Source of the DNA: Actinomycetes bacterium
Lineage (GTDB): Bacteria; Actinomycetota; Actinomycetes; Actinomycetales; JAJYRW01
Assembly (NCBI GenBank): GCA_021793895.1
Contig: JAJYRW010000021.1
Span: forward strand, 1 to 12,494
DNA: 12,494 nt
Reading direction: 5' to 3'
Of the stretch, positions 7,273 through 12,494 are shown piece by piece; position 1 is the first letter of the stretch, and each line of letters opens with the position of its first letter. A model generated the notes under the pieces. That model was not told the origin of the DNA, searched no databases, and was given only the letters and a program-made list of their open reading frames with translations. The position numbers and the translations under genes are program-made.

Positions 7273-8258
7273 AGGTTTCCTCTTTTCAGTAGGAAGTACA
7301 AAAACGCGATGCCACCGACAAATTCGATGATTACGGTCAGGAATCCGGCCGCGTAAAACACGTGTTGCAGGACGAACTGGCCCACAACCAGCGTCACGAG
7401 ACCGAGCAGGAACGCCATGGGCATCGTGATGCCGTGGCGGTACGTACCGGCAATTTGGTAGGTAATCGAGGCGACCATGAAGCCATAAAATGTGAGGGGT
7501 CCCACGAGCGCGGTGGAAAAGGACACGAGTAGGGCGATCAGCGCGAGCATCAGCGTCAACTCGCGCCGGTAATTAATCCCCAGTGTGATCGCGGTTTCTC
7601 GCCCCAGCAGCAGCGTGTCGAGCACAAAGCGCTTGCGCCACAGTATGAGGGCCACTCCAGCGCAAACGACCGCCGCCAAAGGTAAGTATGTGGCGTCCAT
7701 TGCGGATAGGCGCCCAAAGAGCCGGACCGAGAGCAGGTCGTAATCAGTGGGGTTTAGGAGTCGCTGCACGAAAGTGGAGAGCGAATCAAAAGCCATCCCA
7801 AAAACAACGCCCACTAGGAGCAAGACGTGCAAGCTGGCGGCGGTGCCGGAAAATAGCCAGCGATACAGCAGCGTGGCAAACACCACCATGAGTGCGGTTT
7901 GCACCAGCAGTTTGGCCATGCCATCGGTTTGCGCCAGCGCACTGCCGCCGAAAAACCAGACGAGCATGGTTTGCAGCAGCGTGTACATCGAGTCAAAACC
8001 CATAATTGACGGCGTCAAAATCCGGTTTTGCGTCACCGTGTGGAACACGACTGTGCCCACGCCCTGGGCGAATGCGGCCACCGCCATCGCACCGAGCATG
8101 GTCGCCCGGCGGGGCAGCGCGAATGCGAAGGATCCGCGCACAAAAAGAAACAGAAACGCCAAGATCGCGATAGCCAGAATTCCGGAGATGACAATGAGTC
8201 GAATCCGGGGGTTCTTGGCGCGCGTGATCGTCGCAGCCGGTGCGTTAACGACTGACAT
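7269..8258 (-). CDS. Ferric-siderophore ABC transporter, FecCD-type permease (second)
   Basis: This 329-residue integral membrane protein belongs to the FecCD/BtuC permease family and has about nine hydrophobic segments. A short cytoplasmic N-terminus (1-20) precedes the first helix at about 21-43. TVTQNRILTPSIMGFDSMY near residues 73-92 matches the conserved loop of YclO/CeuC-like permeases. The GPLTFYGFMVASI region near 245-260 is the ATPase-coupling segment, and the C-terminus ends FLYFLLKRGNL. Its ATG at 8258 lies inside the end of the first permease gene (14-base overlap), and its stop overlaps the ATPase start. It should pair with the first permease to form a heterodimeric channel. Confidence 0.92.
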   Translation of the reverse strand: MSVVNAPAATITRAKNPRIRLIVISGILAIAILAFLFLFVRGSFAFALPRRATMLGAMAVAAFAQGVGTVVFHTVTQNRILTPSIMGFDSMYTLLQTMLVWFFGGSALAQTDGMAKLLVQTALMVVFATLLYRWLFSGTAASLHVLLLVGVVFGMAFDSLSTFVQRLLNPTDYDLLSVRLFGRLSAMDATYLPLAAVVCAGVALILWRKRFVLDTLLLGRETAITLGINYRRELTLMLALIALLVSFSTALVGPLTFYGFMVASITYQIAGTYRHGITMPMAFLLGLVTLVVGQFVLQHVFYAAGFLTVIIEFVGGIAFLYFLLKRGNL

Positions 8259-9258
8259 TGCGCTGCCTTAAGACCAAAACAATAAACATGACTGCGCCCA
8301 CCGCACCCAAAATCACCGATGCCGGTATTTCCATCGGTGCAACAACCGTTCGCCCAACCAGATCGCAAGCAAGCAGCAGGCCCGCGCCGCTCAGCGCAAC
8401 CCATGGCAGGTTGCGGCGGGTGTTGTCCCCCAGGAGGAGTGAGATGGCATTAGGGACGACGAGGCCCAAGAAGGGGATGAAGCCCACCACCGCGGTGGTT
8501 ACGCCGGTAGCTAGGGCCACCATGGTCGTGCCCGCTAACACCACCCGTTCGTAGTTCACTCCGATCGTGGTGGCGACGTTTTTGCCAAGCCCCGCCACGG
8601 TGAACCTGTCGGCCATGACGAATGTGAGAACCGCGATTATCAATACCGCCCATAGAGGCTCATAAAAGCCGCGCACAATCGATGAGAATCCCCCCGAACG
8701 CCAGGTTGACATCGACTGCAGCAAGTTGAACTGTCCGGCCAGGAACGTCGTGATTGCTCCCACCACCGCGCCCAGCATGATTCCGACAAGTGGGACGACG
8801 ATAGATGAACTCACAGCTACTTTGCGCAGCACAGCTAAGAAGATCATCGTGCCGATAAACGCGAAGATTGATGCGATGAGCATGCGCATCATGGGTGGCG
8901 CGCCCGGGAGCACGATAAAGACGAATAACAGGCCCAAGCCCGACCACTGCGTGGTTCCCGCCGTCGTTGGTTCGACGAACCTATTTTGCGTGATCATCTG
9001 CATGATGACGCCAGATACGCTCATCGCTATCGCTGCAAACACCAGCGCGAGCGTGCGGGGCACGCGAGAAATTAGGAACATTTCGCGTTCGGCGGGGTCG
9101 GAGAATATGCCTGAAAGGCTGATGTCGTACCCGCCAACGAACAGAGAGGCGACAATGAGCGCGCCCACGACCAGAGACAGCACGCCAAGAAGCGCACCGC
9201 GGGGAATCGAGCGTCCCGCGGCGCGCTTTTGGGCATTCGCGCTGGTCTGTGTCGTCAT
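8245..9258 (-). CDS. Ferric-siderophore ABC transporter, FecCD-type permease (first)
   Basis: This 337-residue FecCD-family permease has about nine or ten hydrophobic segments. The SRVPRTLALVFAAIAMSVSG segment near residues 64-83 and the MQMITQNRFVEPTTAGT loop after it are characteristic. GFIPFLGLVVPNAISLLLGDN near 260-280 is the ATPase-coupling region, and GRTVVAPMEIPASVILGAVG near 305-325 is the conserved C-terminal helix. The first 20 residues are polar and basic, so the N-terminus is cytoplasmic. The ATG follows the stop of the binding-protein gene with no gap (TAA then ATG), so translation is coupled. The pairing with a second, distinct permease is typical of YclNO/CeuBC-like systems. 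Confidence 0.93.
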   Translation of the reverse strand: MTTQTSANAQKRAAGRSIPRGALLGVLSLVVGALIVASLFVGGYDISLSGIFSDPAEREMFLISRVPRTLALVFAAIAMSVSGVIMQMITQNRFVEPTTAGTTQWSGLGLLFVFIVLPGAPPMMRMLIASIFAFIGTMIFLAVLRKVAVSSSIVVPLVGIMLGAVVGAITTFLAGQFNLLQSMSTWRSGGFSSIVRGFYEPLWAVLIIAVLTFVMADRFTVAGLGKNVATTIGVNYERVVLAGTTMVALATGVTTAVVGFIPFLGLVVPNAISLLLGDNTRRNLPWVALSGAGLLLACDLVGRTVVAPMEIPASVILGAVGAVMFIVLVLRQRNVSR

Positions 9259-10248
9259 TTACTGCGTGAATGCTCCGGCGATTTCTTCATAGGCTTGGGT
9301 GTAAGCCTGGATTCCTTCGCGCGTGTAGAAGTAGGGGTCTAGGTAAATGACCTGGTCTTCTGTCATGAATGTCACGTCGCTCCACGCCTCTTGAGCTGCG
9401 AAAAGGTTCGCCGCTGGCGTGGCATCATCGGCTGACTCGATGGCAGCATCCCGGTCGAGAACTATCGCCCAGTCTGGATTGGCCTGCGCCACCGTTTCCG
9501 GAGCCATGCCCGAATCCTGATGCACTGACTCGGAATCAAGGTCTTGGTCACTGAAGACATCAGTGAGGTTCAGCGGCTCAATGATCCGGCCGATACGGCC
9601 TGCGCCATTATCAATTGCGTTACCTGAGGCCACTGCTAGGAATACTGATTCGCCGTCGGTGGCCGAGTTGGCAGTATCGACTGCGTCGTCCAGTTTCTGT
9701 ACGAGCTCGGCGGCTTCATCTTGTTTTTCAAAGATTTCACCGAGCGTTTCAGTCTGCGCGCGAAGCCCATCGGTGAAGCTGTCAAAGCCTTCGCCTGAGG
9801 GGGCTATGTCAACAACCGGCGCGATCTTTTCTAGGTCGTCGGTGTATTCCCCGAAACGGTAGCCGCCAATAATCAGATCCGGTTCCGCTTCAGATACGGC
9901 CTCTAAGATTGGCTCACGGTGCGAGCCGGCGTCGGCAATTTCTGGATTGTCGATCCACTCCGAGAAGAGCGCTTCGGGCAGCAGCGGCTTCGGCAGCACT
10001 ACTGGCTCGATGCCCCAATCTTTGATGGTTTCCATCGCGGTATTGTCGAGCACCGCGACCCGCTCAGGGTTAACCGGAACAGATTTTTCGCCGGTGTTCG
10101 TTTCGATGGTGATCTCGGCCACGTCACCGTTTTCAGTGCCAGCAGAACTATCGGTGCTGCAAGCTGCAAGTAAGAGCCCGGCTGCAACAAGGGCTGTTGC
10201 CTTGCTTGCCGTCCTGAAGTTAGGACGCAGGGACTTTTGAAGGGACAT
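9259..10248 (-). CDS. Siderophore-binding lipoprotein of the ABC importer
   Basis: The 329-residue product is the extracellular substrate-binding lipoprotein. A basic N-terminus, a hydrophobic stretch and the lipobox LLAAC give a lipidated C30. The mature part is a FatB/CeuE/YclQ-like, TroA-fold protein. PVNPERVAVLDNTAMETIKDWGI starts the first lobe, DLIIGGYRFGEYTDDLEKIAPVV is the family-typical segment, and a long helix (about 150-180) links the lobes. The protein is strongly acidic. The relatives bind catecholate ferric siderophores, but the ligand here is uncertain. The ATG at 10248 has AAAGGAA a few bases upstream. It is the first gene of the four-gene importer operon and sits downstream of an iron box. 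No siderophore synthesis genes are visible, so it may import foreign siderophores. Confidence 0.92.
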   Translation of the reverse strand: MSLQKSLRPNFRTASKATALVAAGLLLAACSTDSSAGTENGDVAEITIETNTGEKSVPVNPERVAVLDNTAMETIKDWGIEPVVLPKPLLPEALFSEWIDNPEIADAGSHREPILEAVSEAEPDLIIGGYRFGEYTDDLEKIAPVVDIAPSGEGFDSFTDGLRAQTETLGEIFEKQDEAAELVQKLDDAVDTANSATDGESVFLAVASGNAIDNGAGRIGRIIEPLNLTDVFSDQDLDSESVHQDSGMAPETVAQANPDWAIVLDRDAAIESADDATPAANLFAAQEAWSDVTFMTEDQVIYLDPYFYTREGIQAYTQAYEEIAGAFTQ

Positions 10249-10269
10249 GCTGTTCCTTTGTGTCTTGGA

Positions 10270-10347
10270 GTCCGGTAGCGCTCAAAGTCTCTGGCCAGAA
10301 AAATCTTTGAACCATTTTCAGTGCGGGCACGTCGGCCTGCACCGGAC
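10270..10347 (-). other. Inverted repeats in the siderophore operon leader
   Basis: GTCCGGT (plus strand 10270-10276) and ACCGGAC (10341-10347) are perfect complements that would close a domain of about 64 bases. Inside it, TCAAAG/CTTTGA arms with one GU and one GC extension form an 8-bp hairpin (10280-10312), whose loop contains the palindrome TCTGGCCAGA. The estimated transcription start (about 10343) falls within the outer arm, so the outer stem may not be fully transcribed. A structured leader is possible but unproven. Confidence 0.3.
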
Positions 10348-10350
10348 AAC

Positions 10351-10380
10351 AAGTTAGCACTTAGGTAAGCCTTACCTCAA
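10351..10380 (-). promoter_or_regulatory. Promoter of the siderophore importer operon
   Basis: On the minus strand TTGAGG (10375-10380) and TAACTT (10351-10356) are 18 bases apart. TGC directly before the -10 makes an extended -10. The start would lie near 10343, giving a leader of about 95 bases to the binding-protein gene. The iron box covers the spacer and part of the -35, as expected for a repressed promoter. Confidence 0.55.
10361..10379. promoter_or_regulatory. DtxR/IdeR iron box
   Basis: TTAGGTAAGCCTTACCTCA matches the DtxR/IdeR consensus TTAGGTTAGCCTAACCTAA at 16 of 19 positions. It has a perfect 7-1-7 core, AGGTAAG C CTTACCT. It overlaps the importer promoter, so iron-loaded DtxR/IdeR should block transcription when iron is sufficient. 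The regulator gene itself is not in the window. Confidence 0.85.
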
Positions 10381-10694
10381 TACCCGGGTCCGGATTACGC
10401 CACATTGAAGTTTCATAATTGATAAATCCCGACATGTCAAGGAAACCACGGAGTTGAAAGAGACGCTTGGCGGAGCGATTATGCCTCACCCGGGCGCTCG
10501 AGTATGCCTCGTCCATGCGCTTCAATACGCCACACCCAAGCGGTTCAGCACGCCTTATCAAAGCACTTAAGAAGCGCCATAGTTTCTTCGGAAAAAGCCG
10601 CAACTCGTGTGGCTTTGAGCCGAGCAGTAGGGGTTGTCCACAGTTTTATTAAGGGGCTCGTTTTTGCCTTGGTCATCTCGCTAGTGTCCAAGCT
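10381..10694. other. Non-coding interval between importer promoter and lipoprotein gene
   Basis: About 310 bases without a convincing gene. Open frames on both strands lack ribosome-binding sites and protein-like composition, and one overlaps the iron box. The interval holds a direct repeat TATGCCTC (twice, about 20 bases apart, near 10480 and 10503), one DnaA-box-like 9-mer, and probably the promoter of the lipoprotein gene. A possible -10 TAGTGT (10682-10687) would give a leaderless transcript, but no good -35 precedes it. Confidence 0.5.
10634..10642 (+). promoter_or_regulatory. DnaA-box-like 9-mer upstream of the lipoprotein gene
   Basis: TTGTCCACA occurs here on the plus strand, 53 bases before the lipoprotein start. 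It is the same 9-mer as in the plsC leader. No cluster of boxes, AT-rich unwinding region or dnaA/dnaN genes are nearby, so it is not an origin. Confidence 0.3.
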
Positions 10695-11327
10695 GTGGGG
10701 AAAACAACCGATACAAAGAAGTCCTCCAGCGGAAGGCTCGCGGCTGCAGTCATCGCCGCCGGCCTGGTTATTGCTGGCTGTTCGGCAGAGGAGCCGGAGC
10801 CGGACTTTACGCCGACGATGCCGCCGTCGAAATCATCATCAACTCTTGACGGCGAAGACGAGGAAGCGCAGCCGAACCCTGCTGCCTCTCCCGACTTGAA
10901 GCCGCCGCCTATCCCACCCGAAATTGAAGAAAAGACCCTAGAAGGCGCGGAAGCCGCCGCTCGCTACTACATCGACGCATTCAACTACGGCTACGCCATG
11001 CGCGATAGCGAACCGATGGAATTCATTTCTCTGACAAAATGTGAGTCTTGCGCGATTCACATCGACTCTATTCAAGAGTTGGCATCGCAAAACAGAATGT
11101 TTTTGGGAGGTTGGATTGAACTTGAGGATACTGACGAAATTTACAAGGATGGAGAGCAGTTTTTAGTTACGTTTCCTGGAAATCAAGAGCCGTTTTCAAT
11201 TTTGGAGACCAACGGTGACGTCGTAACAAAAGGAGACGGCGGGCCATTTACTGCCAAACTACTGGCGAAATTTGAAGATGGGCAATGGAAAATAAGCGCA
11301 ACCGCTAACGAGCAGGTAGACGCATGA
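10695..11327 (+). CDS. DUF6318-like lipoprotein
   Basis: The 210-residue product is a probable lipoprotein of unknown function. Residues 1-14 are basic, 15-28 hydrophobic, and LVIAGC gives a lipidated C29. A low-complexity acidic and Pro-rich linker (about 30-80) contains PPIPPEIEEKT. The globular part starts EGAEAAARYYIDAFNYGYAMRDSEPME and carries CESC (C116, C119), followed by IDSIQEL and GGWIELED. This layout resembles the actinobacterial DUF6318 family, from memory of its Cys-x-x-Cys and alpha-plus-beta pattern. The start is GTG at 10695 with no clear ribosome-binding site, so it may be leaderless. The stop overlaps the next gene by four bases (ATGA). From about 11030 the sequence is more AT-rich than the window average. 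Confidence 0.75.
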   Translation: MGKTTDTKKSSSGRLAAAVIAAGLVIAGCSAEEPEPDFTPTMPPSKSSSTLDGEDEEAQPNPAASPDLKPPPIPPEIEEKTLEGAEAAARYYIDAFNYGYAMRDSEPMEFISLTKCESCAIHIDSIQELASQNRMFLGGWIELEDTDEIYKDGEQFLVTFPGNQEPFSILETNGDVVTKGDGGPFTAKLLAKFEDGQWKISATANEQVDA

Positions 11328-12163
11328 TTTTTTACATTTTCCCTCTGATGTTATTTGCATCCGGCAATGAAAACGAAGGCGACATCATAGCCTCGACCGA
11401 CAATGACGTCATAGCCGTTCAGGGAGTAGAAACTACAAGGAATCTCTATCTCCCAGTCTCTCAAACGCAAGAGAGGAAGCGTAGCCACTCCGGTAATGCA
11501 CCGGATCCGTGTTCAGATCCGAACTCAGTTGAATTTTCCGAGGGATATTGCGGCGGTCTACTGATGTGTCGCGGTGATGGCGTCGTTGGGGAACTAGTGC
11601 TCATCGAACATGAGCGGCGCCACTACGCCGACAACGCGGACATTTACGCCCAGCAAGTAGCAACGATGAACTACTGCGCCGAGCAGAATGAATCCGCCGA
11701 CGACGAGGGCCCCAGCCTGGTCGACCTCATCGCTCGGGAATGGGACGAACTCCAACTCCCCGCCCCCGTCATCGATACCTTGCCGAAAAATAATTCCACC
11801 CTGGTCCAGTTAGAAACCTTCGTCCAAGGGCCGCAAGCACCAATCACCTACGACACAATCTTGCTAGACACTCCAGTAACGCTGCGAGCGACGCCCGCGA
11901 TTTGGAACTGGGATTTCGGCGATGGCAGTGACCTGCTATCAGTGGATGAACCTGGCCAGGCCGCAATCACCGGTGACGTTTCCCACACCTATCGCCAACC
12001 TGGCACTTTTCAAATAACCCTCACCATTGACTGGTACGCCGAGTTCACCATCGATAACGGCACCACCTGGCAGTCCGTACCCGGCACCGGCCACACCACG
12101 GCATCAATCCCGATGGAAGCCAGAGAAAAACAGACTCGCCTCCATGCCAAACCAGATTTCTAG
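11324..12163 (+). CDS. PKD-domain protein, probably exported, function unknown
   Basis: The 279-residue protein starts with a short hydrophobic stretch (IFYIFPLMLFASG, residues 2-14) that could be an export signal, although it lacks the usual positive charges. The middle region has four cysteines (C63, C76, C82, C118) that could form disulfides outside the cell. It also contains IEHERRHYADN, which formally matches HExxH (H96-H100). The C-terminal half has a PKD-like fold signature: WNWDFGDGSD (194-203) and SHTYRQPGTFQITLTI (220-235). PKD domains are usually extracellular beta-sandwiches that bind partners or surfaces. The start overlaps the lipoprotein stop (ATGA), so the two proteins are probably made together. 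The first 80 codons share the AT-rich composition of the end of the lipoprotein gene. I do not recognise a specific function. Confidence 0.8.
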   Translation: MIFYIFPLMLFASGNENEGDIIASTDNDVIAVQGVETTRNLYLPVSQTQERKRSHSGNAPDPCSDPNSVEFSEGYCGGLLMCRGDGVVGELVLIEHERRHYADNADIYAQQVATMNYCAEQNESADDEGPSLVDLIAREWDELQLPAPVIDTLPKNNSTLVQLETFVQGPQAPITYDTILLDTPVTLRATPAIWNWDFGDGSDLLSVDEPGQAAITGDVSHTYRQPGTFQITLTIDWYAEFTIDNGTTWQSVPGTGHTTASIPMEAREKQTRLHAKPDF

Positions 12164-12204
12164 GGCTGTAACGGCGTTCGCGATAGGATTGCGCTCGAAA
12201 AATC

Positions 12205-12220
12205 CGGGTTTGCACACCCG
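12205..12220 (+). other. Small hairpin after the PKD gene
   Basis: CGGGT/ACCCG with a 6-base loop lies 42 bases after the stop codon. There is no T-run behind it, so it is a weak candidate for ending the lipoprotein-PKD transcript. The tRNA terminator hairpin just beyond could also stop it. Confidence 0.2.
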
Positions 12221-12229
12221 AAATTCAAG

Positions 12230-12269
12230 CCGAATAAATATTTGGCCCCCACCCCTCGGGATGGGAGCC
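12230..12269 (-). terminator. Terminator of the tRNA operon
   Basis: On the minus strand GGCTCCCA and TGGGGGCC pair (one GU). The stem extends inward through CCC/GGG, and the hairpin is followed by AAATATTTATT. It sits three bases after the encoded CCA of tRNA-Glu. The AT-rich tail is on the tRNA side, which sets the direction. Confidence 0.65.
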
Positions 12270-12271
12270 GT

Positions 12272-12347
12272 TGGTAGCCCCGACCGGATTCGAACCGGCG
12301 CCGCCGCCTTGAGAGGGCGGTGTCCTAGGCCGCTAGACGACGGGGCC
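12272..12347 (-). tRNA. tRNA-Glu (anticodon CTC)
   Basis: The 76-base gene folds as a full cloverleaf. The acceptor GGCCCCG pairs with CGGGGCT (the first pair is G-U), the D-stem starts GTCT, and the anticodon stem is CCGCC/GGCGG with loop CTCTCAA, giving anticodon CTC (12311-12313). The T-arm is GCCGG-TTCGAAT-CCGGT. Discriminator A and an encoded CCA (12272-12274) complete it. It is read after tRNA-Gln from the same strand. Confidence 0.96.
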
Positions 12348-12448
12348 AAAACGCCATAGTGCTCAGCCAAAAGTTGAACACATGGATTTTACAACTCTAG
12401 CAATCGCGGAACACTCAAACAAAGTGCTCGCCTGCACTAGAAACTGCG

Positions 12449-12494
12449 CTGGGGTACCAGGACTCGAACCTAGACTAACTGAACCAGAATCAGT
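12449..12494 (-). tRNA. tRNA-Gln (anticodon CTG), 3' part, cut by window end
   Basis: The 3' 46 bases are visible: anticodon arm ACTGA-TTCTGGT-TCAGT with anticodon CTG (12485-12487), variable loop, T-arm around GGTTCGAGTCC and the acceptor strand TACCCCA. The discriminator is G at 12449. No CCA is encoded (the next bases read CGC), unlike the neighbouring tRNA-Glu. The 5' half lies beyond the window. Confidence 0.93.

Noticed and set aside
10211..10315. Short upstream reading frame (begins MVQRFFWPETL) in the siderophore leader
   Set aside because: Its ATG has no ribosome-binding site and the frame simply runs into the start of the binding-protein gene. Nothing suggests a leader peptide.
10361..10603. 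80-codon open frame on the minus strand upstream of the siderophore operon
   Set aside because: It runs through the promoter and iron box, has no ribosome-binding site and no protein-like pattern.
10634..10705. Possible replication origin from TTGTCCACA and the nearby CTGTGGGGAA
   Set aside because: Only one good DnaA box is present; the second differs at two positions. There are no dnaA, dnaN or rpmH genes and no clustered boxes.
1..12494. Mobile elements, CRISPR arrays, integrases or attachment sites, including at the tRNA genes
   Set aside because: No transposase or integrase frame, no regularly spaced repeats, and no repeated tRNA 3' end was seen inside the window.

Overview
The window looks like a chromosomal segment of a high-GC Gram-positive bacterium (Actinomycetia, most likely an Actinomycetaceae-type organism). 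The reasons are the actinobacterial block leuC-leuD-murA-plsC-gpsA-ddl, an IclR-type regulator divergent from leuCD, a DtxR/IdeR-type iron box, GTG starts with short or absent leaders, a DUF6318-like lipoprotein, and actinobacterial-looking tRNA-Glu and tRNA-Gln genes. The placement is inferred from protein and motif resemblance only.

Region 1 (1-5699, all minus strand) is core metabolism. Read in the direction of transcription, leuC and leuD (isopropylmalate isomerase, leucine synthesis) come first. They are followed by murA (first committed step of peptidoglycan synthesis), which ends in a hairpin terminator that contains its own stop codon. Next is a tightly coupled set, plsC-gpsA-ddl, with overlapping stop and start codons. 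It makes sn-glycerol-3-phosphate, acylates lysophosphatidate for phospholipid, and joins D-Ala to D-Ala for the cell wall. ddl is cut by the window edge.

Region 2 (5700-6475) holds a divergent IclR-family regulator (LtbR/NdgR type, plus strand). The short intergenic space has a perfect 7-5-7 inverted repeat lying between a possible -35 and -10 of an apparently leaderless regulator promoter and just upstream of leuC. It is the obvious candidate operator.

Region 3 (6514-10380, minus strand) is a complete ferric-siderophore ABC importer: substrate-binding lipoprotein, two FecCD-type permeases and an ATPase. The genes abut or overlap. A near-consensus DtxR/IdeR box overlaps the promoter, so the operon should be repressed when iron is plentiful. 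The leader contains inverted repeats.

Region 4 (10381-12163, plus strand) is accessory-like. After about 310 bp without a credible gene there are two overlapping genes: a DUF6318-like lipoprotein and a secreted-looking protein with a PKD domain. The end of the first gene and the start of the second are noticeably more AT-rich than the rest of the window. This pair is the least characterised part of the window.

Region 5 (12230-12494, minus strand) is a tRNA pair, tRNA-Gln(CTG) (cut by the window end) followed by tRNA-Glu(CTC), closed by a strong hairpin terminator. I found no insertion sequence, CRISPR array, phage gene or rRNA. Apart from the lipoprotein/PKD pair, nothing suggests a clearly new system.
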